Of a stretch of DNA of 64,000 nucleotides, positions 56,907-64,000 are shown piece after piece. The stretch is from Croceibacterium_A sp044506885 (lineage in GTDB: Bacteria; Pseudomonadota; Alphaproteobacteria; Sphingomonadales; Sphingomonadaceae). The translations under genes were made by a program, and so were the position numbers. The stretch lies in NCBI GenBank assembly GCA_044506885.1, contig JBIQKC010000009.1:13370-77369 (forward strand), read 5' to 3'. Position 1 is the stretch's first letter. Each line of letters starts with the position of its first letter. The notes beneath the pieces are model-generated. The model did not search any database. It worked only from the letters and a program-made list of their open reading frames with translations, and had not been told where the DNA came from.

Positions 56907-57062
56907 ATGTACGACCGCGAGTTCTTTACCAGCAAGCTCGGCATCGCCGCGCTGGTGAGCATCGGCGCGATGGTGACCTTCAACATCGTCGCGCTGACGC
57001 ACCAAGCCGAGATGTCGGCGGAAACCGCGGCTGTGACCGCGCCGCTGGTCGAGCTGGCATGA
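56907..57062 (+). CDS. Small membrane protein, first gene of the psp operon
   Basis: A 51-aa protein (MYDREFFTSKLG...). It has one hydrophobic segment, LGIAALVSIGAMVTFNIVAL, and a short polar end. It is preceded by AGAGGACAACGACC, the best ribosome-binding site near the sigma-54 promoter. The TGA overlaps the next start by ATGA. It is not PspB or PspC, which follow later. I know similar small proteins at this position in sphingomonads but no function. It may be a membrane partner of PspA. Confidence 0.8.
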   Translation: MYDREFFTSKLGIAALVSIGAMVTFNIVALTHQAEMSAETAAVTAPLVELA

Positions 57063-57211
57063 GCCACCAGGACAGCGATCCGCTGAGCCCGATCGGCAAG
57101 GGGCTGAAGCAGGTCGGCTCGCGCATCGACCGCGAGATCGAGCGCCTGCGCACCAGCCCCACCCCGACGCAGACATCGTCCACCAGCTATTTCACATCCG
57201 GAGTACCCTTG

Positions 57212-57904
57212 ATGGGCATCTTTTCCCGCACCCGTGACATCATCGCCGCCAATTTCAACGAGCTGCTCGACCAGGCCGACGACCCGGCCAAGATGATCCG
57301 CATGATCATCCTCGAAATGGAGGAAACGCTGGTCGAGGTCCGGGCCAGCGCGGCGCGCACGATCGCGGACCAGAAGGAGATGCACCGCCACACGGTGAAG
57401 CTGGCCAAGCTCCAGGCCGACTGGGGCGAGAAGGCGCAGCTGGCGCTGAGCAAGGACCGCGAGGACCTGGCCCGCGCGGCGCTGGTGGAAAAGAAGCGCG
57501 CGGTCGACATGGCCGACCAGCTCAAGCAGGAGATCGCGGTGCTCGACGATGCGCTGCGCGCCTACGAGCAGGATATCGCCAAGTTGCAGAACCGCCTGCG
57601 CGAGGCGCGCAGCCGGCAGACGCAGATCGCCGCGCGGCTCGAAAGCGCGGAGAACCGCGTCAAGCTGCGCAGCCTGATGACCAACGAACGGGTGGACGAG
57701 GCGCTGACCCGCTTCGACCAGCTCGAACGCCGGGTCGATTACGCCGAAGGGCGCGCCGATGCGCTGTCGATCGCCGACGGCGCCGGCAAGCCGAGCCTCG
57801 CCGACGAGATCGCCGCGCTCGAGGGTGCGGACAAGATCGACGAGGAACTGGAACAGATGAAGCGCGCTCTGGGCAAGGGCGGCGACGAGAGCCAGGAGGG
57901 CTAA
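57212..57904 (+). CDS. pspA: Phage shock protein A
   Basis: A 230-aa PspA/IM30 homologue. The N-terminal amphipathic helix GIFSRTRDIIAANFNELLDQ binds membranes. The coiled-coil hairpin that follows (MIRMIILEMEETLVEVRA, then a long helix to about 150) and the last helices (KIDEELEQMKRALG) build the ESCRT-III-like polymer. PspA restrains PspF and mends damaged inner membrane. The frame is open back to ATG 57059, which is coupled to the preceding gene, so an additional form with 51 extra residues (MSHQDSDPLSPIG...) is possible. ATG 57212 has GGAGTACCCTT upstream and gives the standard protein. Confidence 0.92.
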   Translation: MGIFSRTRDIIAANFNELLDQADDPAKMIRMIILEMEETLVEVRASAARTIADQKEMHRHTVKLAKLQADWGEKAQLALSKDREDLARAALVEKKRAVDMADQLKQEIAVLDDALRAYEQDIAKLQNRLREARSRQTQIAARLESAENRVKLRSLMTNERVDEALTRFDQLERRVDYAEGRADALSIADGAGKPSLADEIAALEGADKIDEELEQMKRALGKGGDESQEG

Positions 57905-57907
57905 ACC

Positions 57908-58204
57908 GTGGAAGACGCACTGCCATTCATCATCATCTTCCTCGGGCTGCCCTGGATCATCATGCACTACATCACGAAGTGGAAGACCGCCGCGACGATC
58001 ACGAGTGACGACGAGCATTTGCTGGAAGAACTGTACCAGCTCGCCAAACGGCTCGACGAGCGGATGGATACGGTCGAGCGGCTGGTGGCCTCCGACAACG
58101 CCGATTTCAAGCCCGCCCGTATCCGGCACGATCAGGAGATCGACAACGAACCGCTGCGCGAACTCGACCGCCTGCTGGCCGAGAAGAAAGGAGCCCGCAA
58201 GTGA
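57908..58204 (+). CDS. pspB: Phage shock protein B
   Basis: A 98-aa inner-membrane protein. One N-terminal membrane helix (LPFIIIFLGLPWIIMHYI), then a cytosolic coiled coil with LDERMDTVERLVASDN, the counterpart of the PspB leucine-zipper. PspB with PspC senses secretin or membrane stress and relieves PspA from PspF. The C-terminal tail, about 25 residues, is longer than in E. coli. It starts with GTG. The end overlaps pspC by GTGA. Confidence 0.88.
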   Translation: MEDALPFIIIFLGLPWIIMHYITKWKTAATITSDDEHLLEELYQLAKRLDERMDTVERLVASDNADFKPARIRHDQEIDNEPLRELDRLLAEKKGARK

Positions 58205-58578
58205 ACACCCCTCACACCACCCTCTATCGCGACAAGCAAAACGGCAAACTGATGGGCGTGTGCGCAGGTATCGCGGACTACACCGGGGTCAACACGCTCT
58301 GGGTCCGGCTGGGGTTCCTGATGCTGATCGGCATGACCAGTGGTGCCATCCTGCCATTCTATTTCCTGGCCGGCCTGCTGCTAAACAAGAAGCCCGCCCA
58401 TCTCTACGTCGACCAGGACGAGCAGAAGTACTGGCAGCGGGTGCGCCAGTCGCCCAAGCGCACCGCGCGCGAAATCCGCGCCCGCTTCCGCGACATCGAC
58501 CGCCGGCTGGCCGAGGTCGAGAGCTTCTACGTCACCAGCAATCCGCGCCTTTCGGCCGAAATCGAACGGCTGCGCTGA
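58201..58578 (+). CDS. pspC: Phage shock protein C
   Basis: A 125-aa PspC-domain protein. The domain is KLMGVCAGIADYTGVNTLWV (about 17-36), then a membrane helix FLMLIGMTSGAILPFYFLAG. The C-terminal part is basic (KRTAREIRARFRDIDRRL) and ends with a coiled coil RLAEVESFYVTSN then SAEIERLR. That end resembles the coiled coils of the six small proteins that follow, so they may dimerise with it. It starts with GTG overlapping pspB. Confidence 0.9.
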   Translation: MNTPHTTLYRDKQNGKLMGVCAGIADYTGVNTLWVRLGFLMLIGMTSGAILPFYFLAGLLLNKKPAHLYVDQDEQKYWQRVRQSPKRTAREIRARFRDIDRRLAEVESFYVTSNPRLSAEIERLR

Positions 58579-58601
58579 GCGCCGCAAGGGGGACACGCCA
58601 C

Positions 58602-58889
58602 ATGGGTAACATCGTCTTTCTGATACCGATCCTGGGCATCCTGCTCGGTTTCTTCGGAGTGTGGACGAGCCACAAGCAGAAGCTGGCCAAGTTCGAGATG
58701 CAGGCGCGCACGCAGCGGACCGACGACGGCCAGGCCGCGCGCATCGAGGAACTGGAAGACCGGATGCGGGTGCTCGAGCGGATCGTCACCGACGGCGGTT
58801 ACGACCTGGCGCACAAGATCGAGGCGCTGCGCGACGAGCGCGACCTCGATGCCCGGCTCGCCACCCCGGCTGCGCGAGGGAGAGTCTGA
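58602..58889 (+). CDS. PspB-like small membrane protein, copy 1
   Basis: A 95-aa protein. N-terminal membrane segment NIVFLIPILGILLGFFGVWT, a basic turn HKQKLAKF, then a coiled coil ELEDRMRVLERIVTDGGYDL and a KIEALRDE end. The layout is that of PspB: one membrane helix and a cytosolic heptad region. It is 23 bases after pspC with AAGGGGGA before its ATG. Function is inferred to be within psp signalling or assembly. Confidence 0.82.
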   Translation: MGNIVFLIPILGILLGFFGVWTSHKQKLAKFEMQARTQRTDDGQAARIEELEDRMRVLERIVTDGGYDLAHKIEALRDERDLDARLATPAARGRV

Positions 58890-59176
58890 TGGGCGAACTG
58901 ATCGGCCTCGCGGCGGTCATCGGAGTGTTCGGCATTCCGATCGTGGCTATCTGGACCAGCCACCAGCGCAAGGTGCTCGAAACCCAGGCCAGGCTCGCGG
59001 CCGAGAAGGCGGCGCAGTACGCCGCCGGCCATTCCGAACTGGAAGAGCGCGTCCGGGTGCTGGAACGCATCGTCACCGACAAGGGATACGACGTCGCCAC
59101 CCAGATCGAGGCGTTGCGCGACCAGCGGCGGGTCGAGGATCTGCTGGAATCTTCCGCGAGCGAGAGGAGCAACTGA
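58889..59176 (+). CDS. PspB-like small membrane protein, copy 2
   Basis: A 95-aa protein most like copy 1. Membrane segment LIGLAAVIGVFGIPIVAIWT, basic SHQRKVLE, coiled coil LEERVRVLERIVTDKGYDV and QIEALRDQ. The ATG shares one base with the stop before it (TGATG), which argues for equal amounts. Its closeness to copy 1 in length and motif points to a fairly direct duplication. Confidence 0.82.
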   Translation: MGELIGLAAVIGVFGIPIVAIWTSHQRKVLETQARLAAEKAAQYAAGHSELEERVRVLERIVTDKGYDVATQIEALRDQRRVEDLLESSASERSN

Positions 59177-59547
59177 TGGAGGTGCTGAACCAGATACTGC
59201 CGTATGTCGGCTGGCTGATCGCCGGCGTGGTGGCGATCTCGGGCGCGGGCATCCTCGCCAGCGTCCATAACACCCGGCTCAAGATCAAGAACGGCTATCC
59301 GATCGAGGGCATGTGGGGCCAGTCGCTGAAGCCCGAGATGACCAGCGAGGCGATGGAGCGGGTCAAGCTGATGACGCAGGAAAACGCCGCGCTGCGCGCC
59401 GAGTTGGCCTCGGTCAAGGACCGGCTGGCGGTGGTGGAGCGGATCGTGACCGACAAGGGCTTCGACGTCGCGCACCAGATCGACCGGCTGCGGGATAACG
59501 ACAGCGGCGTCGCGCTCGCCTTCGATCGCGACAGGACCGCGGGCTGA
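59176..59547 (+). CDS. PspB-like small membrane protein, copy 3
   Basis: A 123-aa protein. Membrane segment PYVGWLIAGVVAISGAGILA, then RLKIKNGYPIEGMWGQSLKP, a spacer missing in copies 1 and 2. The coiled coil follows: NAALRAELASVKDRLAVVER continuing into IVTDKGFDV and QIDRLRDN. The spacer with a KNGYPIEGMWG element may bind a partner. TGATG couples it to copy 2. Confidence 0.8.
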   Translation: MEVLNQILPYVGWLIAGVVAISGAGILASVHNTRLKIKNGYPIEGMWGQSLKPEMTSEAMERVKLMTQENAALRAELASVKDRLAVVERIVTDKGFDVAHQIDRLRDNDSGVALAFDRDRTAG

Positions 59548-59570
59548 GCGAGGCAGGCAGGAGAACGGAC

Positions 59571-59906
59571 ATGAGCTTCGGAGGCCCGATCTTCGTCATC
59601 GCCATCATCACGGTGTGCACCGTCGGATGGCTGGTGAACAACTGGATCCGCGCGAAGCACGGCTATGCGCTGGAAGACGAATGGGGCGGCAAGACCGAGC
59701 GCGCCGACGATGCCGCGAACGCCCGGTTGATCGAGGAAAACCGCCGCCTGATCGACCGGCTGGAAGCGAGCGAGGACCGGCTGGCGGTGCTGGAACGCAT
59801 CGTCACCGACAGCGGCTATCGCCTGAGCCACGAGATCGACGCGCTGCGCGAAGGGCGCGTGGAGAGAGGGCGCGAAGGGCGCGATGAGAAAGGGAAAGTG
59901 CAATGA
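59571..59906 (+). CDS. PspB-like small membrane protein, copy 4
   Basis: A 111-aa protein. Membrane segment FGGPIFVIAIITVCTVGWLV, then RAKHGYALEDEWGGKTERAD, which parallels the KNGYPIEG...WG spacer of copy 3. The coiled coil ends with SEDRLAVLERIVTDSGYRL and EIDALREG. The C-terminus is highly charged (RVERGREGRDEKG). AGGAG precedes ATG 59571 by several bases. Copies 3 and 4 form a sub-pair. Confidence 0.8.
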   Translation: MSFGGPIFVIAIITVCTVGWLVNNWIRAKHGYALEDEWGGKTERADDAANARLIEENRRLIDRLEASEDRLAVLERIVTDSGYRLSHEIDALREGRVERGREGRDEKGKVQ

Positions 59907-60175
59907 GCTTCTGGACGGCCGTGGTCGTGATCGTCGCCATCGTCGCGGTGGCGGAAGTGATGAAGGCCAGGCACCGCGCATCGAACGGGATCACCAAGGA
60001 CTGGCTGGGCAACGAAGCGCCCACCGACCGCCCTGCCCTGCCCGCGCGCGACGAGGAATTGCAGAAGGAAGTCGAGCAGTTGCGCGAGCGGATCAAGGTG
60101 CTCGAACGCATCGCCACCGAAGATCGTGAAACGAAGCGGCTCTCGGAAGAGATCGAGAACCTGCGGGAAAAATGA
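59903..60175 (+). CDS. PspB-like small membrane protein, copy 5
   Basis: A 90-aa protein. Membrane segment SFWTAVVVIVAIVAVAEVMK, a short KARHRASNGITKDWLG spacer, then the coiled coil EVEQLRERIKVLERIATEDR and EEIENLREK. The core motif has drifted (LERIATE rather than LERIVTD). It overlaps copy 4 by ATGA. Confidence 0.78.
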   Translation: MSFWTAVVVIVAIVAVAEVMKARHRASNGITKDWLGNEAPTDRPALPARDEELQKEVEQLRERIKVLERIATEDRETKRLSEEIENLREK

Positions 60176-60202
60176 GCCCCGGAAAAAGGGAGACATGCGA
60201 CA

Positions 60203-60439
60203 ATGAGCCAGGAATTGCTGATCGCCGCCAGCGTTCTCGCGGGGTTGCTGGTCGTGGCGGGGGCCATGCTCAAGGGCTGGCAGGACTGGCTGGCGCTGAA
60301 ATCGCGCGAGCTGGAAGCGGGCCGCAAGCCGGCGGAAATCGAAGGCGGCGCGCGCGAAGGCGCGGCGCGGATCGAGATCGCCGACCTCAAGGAACGCATC
60401 CGCAAGCTGGAAGCCATCGCCAGCGGGGTGGACCTCTAA
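60203..60439 (+). CDS. PspB-like small membrane protein, copy 6
   Basis: A 78-aa protein, the shortest. Membrane segment ELLIAASVLAGLLVVAGAML, then a charged linker and the coiled coil IADLKERIRKLEAIASG. The LEAIAS end is the weakest form of the motif, and the IEALRD tail seen in other copies is absent. It closes the array 23 bases before sufE. Confidence 0.75.
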   Translation: MSQELLIAASVLAGLLVVAGAMLKGWQDWLALKSRELEAGRKPAEIEGGAREGAARIEIADLKERIRKLEAIASGVDL

Positions 60440-60462
60440 CACCAGTGCGTTAGAGGGCGGCC

Positions 60463-60870
60463 ATGCGCAGCCTCCCCGACATCCTCGAAGAATACGAGTT
60501 CCTCGACGCCGACGAGCGCTATCGCCTGCTGATCGAGCTCGGGCGCGAGCTGGACGAGATGCCGCTGGCGCTGAAGACCGACGCCACGCTCGTGCGCGGG
60601 TGCTCGGCGGCGGTATGGGTCTATCCGACCGAGGCGGACGGACGCCTGCATTTCCTCGCCGACAGCAATGCCGCGATCACCAAGGGCATCGTCGCGCTGG
60701 TGCTGAGCGCGGTGCAGGACAAGCCGGCGGCCGACGTGGCGGCGATGGACATTGCCGCCGCGCTCGCGCCGTTCGACCTGAAAAACCAGCTCAGCTCCAA
60801 CCGCACCCAGGGCGTGCCGAACATGATCGCGCTGGTGAAGGAACACGCGGCGCGGATCGCTGCGGGGTGA
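60463..60870 (+). CDS. sufE: SufE family cysteine-desulfurase acceptor
   Basis: A 135-aa SufE. The sulfur-accepting Cys is in LVRGCSAAVWVYP near residue 47. EYEFLDADERYRLLIELGRE opens the fold and ALVLSAVQDKPAADV and NRTQGVPNMIALVKEHA close it. It passes persulfide sulfur from SufS to the SufBCD scaffold. The suf genes are not in the window. The location after the psp array may mean read-through from it, or an own promoter. Confidence 0.92.
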   Translation: MRSLPDILEEYEFLDADERYRLLIELGRELDEMPLALKTDATLVRGCSAAVWVYPTEADGRLHFLADSNAAITKGIVALVLSAVQDKPAADVAAMDIAAALAPFDLKNQLSSNRTQGVPNMIALVKEHAARIAAG

Positions 60871-60871
60871 G

Positions 60872-61222
60872 ATGAAGCGGCCGCTGCTCCTCGCGGCCGG
60901 ACTCGCCAGCCTCGGCCTGGGGATCGTCGGCGCTTTCCTGCCCGGCCTGCCCACGGTGCCGTTCCTGCTGCTGGCCGCGTTCTGCTTCGCCCGGAGCAAC
61001 CCGGCGTGGGAGCGCTGGCTGCTGGAGCATCCGCGCTGGGGCCCGCCGATCCACGACTGGCGCGAGCGGCGGGCGATCTCGCGCAAGGCCAAGCTGGGCG
61101 CATTCATGACGCTGGCGGCGAGCGCCATCCTGGCGCTGGCCATGATGAGCTGGCCGTGGGTGCTGTTCCCGCTGCTGGCGATGGCCGGCTCCGCCACCTG
61201 GATCGCCACGCGCGCCGAATAG
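60872..61222 (+). CDS. DUF454 (YbaN-like) membrane protein
   Basis: A 116-aa inner-membrane protein with the DUF454 pattern: LGLGIVGAFLPGLPTVPFLL, then AAFCFARSNPAWERWLLEHP and GPPIHDWRERRAISRKAKLG, with two more hydrophobic segments at the end. The function of YbaN is unknown. It begins one base after the sufE stop, so is co-translated with it. Confidence 0.88.
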   Translation: MKRPLLLAAGLASLGLGIVGAFLPGLPTVPFLLLAAFCFARSNPAWERWLLEHPRWGPPIHDWRERRAISRKAKLGAFMTLAASAILALAMMSWPWVLFPLLAMAGSATWIATRAE

Positions 61223-61287
61223 CGCCGCTTCACGGCCGCGAAGCCGGCGCGGCTTGAAATGTGGCGCGGCGCGCGTAAGTGCCGGGC

Positions 61288-62718
61288 ATGGCCAGCAAAC
61301 CGCGCACCCTCTACGAGAAGATCTGGGACGAGCACGTCATCGAGCGGCGCGAGGACGGCACCTGCCTGATCTTCATCGACCGCCACCTGGTCCACGAAGT
61401 GACCAGCCCGCAGGCGTTCGAATCGCTGCGGATGAACGGCCGCAAGGTCCGCCATCCGGAGCTGACACTGGCGGTGCCGGATCACAACCTGCCGACCACG
61501 CCGCGCCTCGACGCCGAGGGCAACCGGGTGCCGATCGCCGACCGGGAAAGCCGCGAGCAGCTGGCGGCGCTGGAGCGCAACGCGCCCGAATTCGGCGTGC
61601 GCTATTTCGGGGCCACCGCGCGCGAGCAGGGCATCGTCCACGTGATCGGGCCGGAACAGGGCTTCACCCTGCCCGGCGCGACGCTGGTATGCGGCGACAG
61701 CCACACCGCCGCGCACGGCGCGCTGGGCGCGCTGGCCTTCGGCATCGGCACCAGCGAAGTCGAACACGTGCTGGCGACGCAGACGCTGCTGCTGCGGCCG
61801 TGGAAGACGATGGAAGTGCGCGTGGAGGGGGAACTGGGCCCCGGCGTGACCGCCAAGGACCTGATCCTGCACATCACCGGCGTCATCGGCACCGCGGGCG
61901 GCACCGGTCATGCGATCGAATACCGCGGCAAGGTGTTCGAGGACATGAGCATCGAGAGCCGGCTGACGGTGTGCAACATGAGCATCGAAGGCGGCGCGCG
62001 GATCGGCATGATCGCGCCAGACGAAACGACTTTCGCCTATCTGAAAGGCCGCCCGCTGGCCCCCGCCGGCGAGGACTGGGACCGGGCCGTCGCATGGTGG
62101 CGCACGCTCTATTCCGACCCCGGCGCGTGGTTCGACAAGTCGGTGACCATCGACGCCGGCGATGTGGAGCCGACGGTGACCTGGGGCACCAGCCCCGAAG
62201 ACACGGTCGCCATCGGCGGCGTGGTGCCCGATCCCGCCAGCTTCGCCGATCCGAGCAAGCAGAAGGCCGCGCGGGCAAGCCTCGACTATATGGGCCTGAC
62301 CCCCGGCCAGAAAATGGACGAGGTCGAGGTGCAGAACGTGTTCATCGGCAGCTGCACCAACAGCCGCATCGAAGACCTGCGCGCCGCCGCCGCCGTGCTC
62401 AAGGGACGCAGGAAAGCGCCCAACGTGAAGTGGGCCATCGTCGTTCCCGGCTCCGGGCTGGTGAAGCAGCAGGCCGAAGCCGAAGGGCTGGACAAGGTGT
62501 TCATCGAGGCCGGGCTTGAGTGGCGCGAGCCGGGCTGTTCGGCCTGCCTCGGCATGAACCCCGACAAGGTTCCGGCGGGCGAGCGCTGCGCCTCCACCTC
62601 CAACCGCAACTTCGTCGGCCGGCAGGGGCCGGGCGCGCGCACGCATCTCGTCAGCCCGGCGATGGCGGCGGCGGCGGCGGTGGCGGGCAAACTGACAGAC
62701 GTGCGCGAACTGGCCTGA
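61288..62718 (+). CDS. leuC: 3-isopropylmalate dehydratase large subunit
   Basis: A 476-aa LeuC of the aconitase family. Iron-sulfur ligands are in VCGDSHTAAHGALGAL (first Cys near 133), FIGSCTNSRIEDLRA (near 357) and GCSACLGMNPD (Cys pair near 415-420). It isomerises 2- to 3-isopropylmalate in leucine synthesis with LeuD, which is not in the window. ATG 61288 begins the usual N-terminus MASKPRTLYEKIW; an upstream GTG at 61279 is less likely. Confidence 0.96.
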   Translation: MASKPRTLYEKIWDEHVIERREDGTCLIFIDRHLVHEVTSPQAFESLRMNGRKVRHPELTLAVPDHNLPTTPRLDAEGNRVPIADRESREQLAALERNAPEFGVRYFGATAREQGIVHVIGPEQGFTLPGATLVCGDSHTAAHGALGALAFGIGTSEVEHVLATQTLLLRPWKTMEVRVEGELGPGVTAKDLILHITGVIGTAGGTGHAIEYRGKVFEDMSIESRLTVCNMSIEGGARIGMIAPDETTFAYLKGRPLAPAGEDWDRAVAWWRTLYSDPGAWFDKSVTIDAGDVEPTVTWGTSPEDTVAIGGVVPDPASFADPSKQKAARASLDYMGLTPGQKMDEVEVQNVFIGSCTNSRIEDLRAAAAVLKGRRKAPNVKWAIVVPGSGLVKQQAEAEGLDKVFIEAGLEWREPGCSACLGMNPDKVPAGERCASTSNRNFVGRQGPGARTHLVSPAMAAAAAVAGKLTDVRELA

Positions 62719-62720
62719 CG

Positions 62721-63755
62721 ATGCCAGCCCCCAGCGCCCCGGCCCGACAGCAGACGCTGATGGCGGCCGAGGCGAGCGAGGCGCCTGACGCTGTCGCACG
62801 GATGCTGGAGGCCAACCGGGACGCATTCGCCGAACTCGGCGCGCGGCTGCGGAGCTCGCCGCCGCAGGTGGTCATGACTTGCGCGCGCGGATCGTCGGAC
62901 CATGCGGCGACTTACGCCAAGTACCTGATCGAGACGATGACCGGCGTTCCGGTGGCGTCGGCCGCGCCTTCGGTGGCTTCGCTCTACGGGTCGCCGCCGA
63001 TCACGGGCGAGCGGCTGTGCCTGGCGATCTCGCAATCGGGCCGCAGCCCCGACCTCCTCGCAACGGTGGAATATCAACGCGCGGGCGGTGCGTTCGCGAT
63101 CGCGCTGGTCAACGCGCCGGACAGCCCGATGGAGGCGCTGGCCGATGCCGCGATCGCGCTCGGCGCAGGGCCGGAGCGGGCGGTGGCGGCGACCAAGTCA
63201 TACATCTGCTCGCTCGCCGCGGTGGCCGCGCTGGCGGCCGAATGGTCGCGGGACGCGGAGCTGCGCGAGGCGGTGGCCGCCCTGCCCCGCCTGCTCGCGC
63301 AGGCCGCGGCGCTCGACTGGTCGGGCGCAATCCCGGTGCTGCGCGAGGCGACGAGCGCTTTCGTAGTCGGGCGCGGCCTCGGGCTGGGCGTGGCGCAGGA
63401 AGCGGCGCTCAAGCTCAAGGAAACGTCCGGGCTGCACGCCGAAGCCTTCAGCGCCGCCGAAGTGCGCCACGGGCCGATGGCGATCGTCGGGGCGGGATTT
63501 CCGGTGCTGGCGCTGGGCGGTAGCGGGCCTGCCGGCGCCAGCGTGCGCGAGGTGGCGGAAGAGTTTCGCGGGCGCGGCGCGCAGGCGCTGCTGGCCGGAC
63601 CGAACGGCGACCTGCCGGCCATCGCCGCCCACCCGGCAATCGAACCGATCCTGCTGGCGCAGTCGTTCTATCGCATGGCCAGCGATCTGGCGCTGGCGCG
63701 CGGCCGCAATCCGGACGCGCCGCCGCACTTGCGCAAGGTGACCGAGACATTGTGA
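62721..63755 (+). CDS. SIS-domain sugar isomerase/deaminase (NagB-II/AgaS type)
   Basis: A 344-aa protein with two SIS domains. First: VVMTCARGSSDHAATYAKYL and LAISQSGRSPDLLATV; second: AFVVGRGLGLGVAQEAALKL and AEVRHGPMAIV. This is the layout of the glutaminase-less GlmS-like deaminases (NagB-II) used for glucosamine-6-phosphate in many sphingomonads, or AgaS for galactosamine. No nagA or nagK is seen before the window end. It starts two bases after leuC. Confidence 0.87.
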   Translation: MPAPSAPARQQTLMAAEASEAPDAVARMLEANRDAFAELGARLRSSPPQVVMTCARGSSDHAATYAKYLIETMTGVPVASAAPSVASLYGSPPITGERLCLAISQSGRSPDLLATVEYQRAGGAFAIALVNAPDSPMEALADAAIALGAGPERAVAATKSYICSLAAVAALAAEWSRDAELREAVAALPRLLAQAAALDWSGAIPVLREATSAFVVGRGLGLGVAQEAALKLKETSGLHAEAFSAAEVRHGPMAIVGAGFPVLALGGSGPAGASVREVAEEFRGRGAQALLAGPNGDLPAIAAHPAIEPILLAQSFYRMASDLALARGRNPDAPPHLRKVTETL

Positions 63756-64000
63756 GGCTTTCCGGCGATGACCGTACTTCTTGAACGGGCGAGGTACGAG
63801 ACAGCTCCTCCCCGTTCCGGAGAGGATATGGCGTGGGCATGAGGGATTATCCGGCGGCGAGTCCGGACGTTGCGCCTGTGTGGGATGCGCGGACGGTAGG
63901 GCCGGCGCTTGCCTGGGCGTCACAGGATTGCCTGCGCACGATCTTTGCGAACGGCGGGAGGGGCCTGCGTCGGGACCTCCTGCTCGGCCCTGCGGTGAGA
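63756..64000 (+). other. Window end: possible start of a further gene
   Basis: After the SIS gene, 83 bases hold a partial inverted repeat (GAACGGGCGAGG against CTCCTCCCCGTTCC, 63782-63818). A frame from ATG 63839 (MRDYPAASPDVAPVW...) stays open to the end of the window. It has no recognised motif and may or may not be a gene. Confidence 0.3.

Noticed and set aside
58602..60439. The small PspB-like genes as a DNA-level tandem repeat
   Set aside because: Similarity is limited to the motif and layout; lengths and nucleotide sequences differ, so they are old paralogues rather than a recent tandem repeat.

Overview
The window is high-GC alphaproteobacterial DNA. A GcrA cell-cycle regulator, HspQ, an rpsO-pnp/truB/infB/nusA/rimP cluster and a PspF/PspA operon with GC-rich third codon positions point to a Sphingomonadales genome (Erythrobacteraceae or Sphingomonadaceae). 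That placement is inferred from gene content and familiar protein sequences, not from a search.

Positions 1 to about 20,340 are accessory DNA lying against the 3' end of a tRNA-Ser(CGA) gene. The left part is a phage packaging remnant: a DNA methyltransferase cut by the window edge, a DUF5681 protein, and a large terminase whose reading frame is broken by an in-frame amber codon where a Trp is expected. Next comes a defence-like island. It holds a two-gene module with a PD-(D/E)XK-type nuclease, a complete predicted CCWGG restriction-modification locus (small XRE regulator, Dcm-type methylase with its own HTH, Vsr repair nuclease, MvaI/BcnI-type endonuclease), a phage-type poly-gamma-glutamate hydrolase, and three adjacent uncharacterised genes of which the largest (1423 aa) combines a helical-repeat body with a PIN-like nuclease domain. 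The island ends with the coupled trio DUF3489 - DUF2924 - serine recombinase. Beyond the recombinase, two diverged direct repeats of about 190 bp lie 392 bp apart. One carries the real 3' end of the tRNA and the other a decayed copy of it, as expected of past integrations at this tRNA.

Positions 20,340 to 44,530 are mostly chromosomal: hspQ, an ABC-2 permease, gcrA, an MFS carrier, a DUF4168 secreted protein, and a minus-strand catabolic operon (MaoC, TauD-like dioxygenase, GlcG/HbpS-like protein, two SDRs). A tightly coupled plus-strand operon follows (lipoprotein, I78 inhibitor, RidA, acyl-CoA dehydrogenase, 3-hydroxyisobutyryl-CoA hydrolase; likely valine breakdown). Then come sulfate activation (cysD, cysNC, cysQ), a low-molecular-weight phosphatase with a PhoX-like protein, and a GH3 beta-glucosidase. 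From 40,288 to 53,028 the minus strand carries the conserved translation/RNA cluster rimP-nusA-ylxR-infB ... rbfA ... truB-rpsO-pnp, with several unrelated genes inserted and a 164 bp palindromic MITE-like repeat that supplies one gene's stop codon and its neighbour's start codon.

Positions 53,257 to 64,000 hold a Na+-efflux-type ABC transporter pair and then a phage-shock locus. pspF diverges from a textbook sigma-54 promoter that drives a 51-aa membrane protein, pspA, pspB and pspC. These are followed by an unusual run of six further small proteins, each with one N-terminal membrane segment and a C-terminal coiled coil; five of the six carry an LERI(V/A)T-type core and the last a weaker form. 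This PspB-like expansion is the most distinctive system in the window. sufE, a DUF454 membrane protein, leuC and a SIS-domain sugar isomerase/deaminase close the window.
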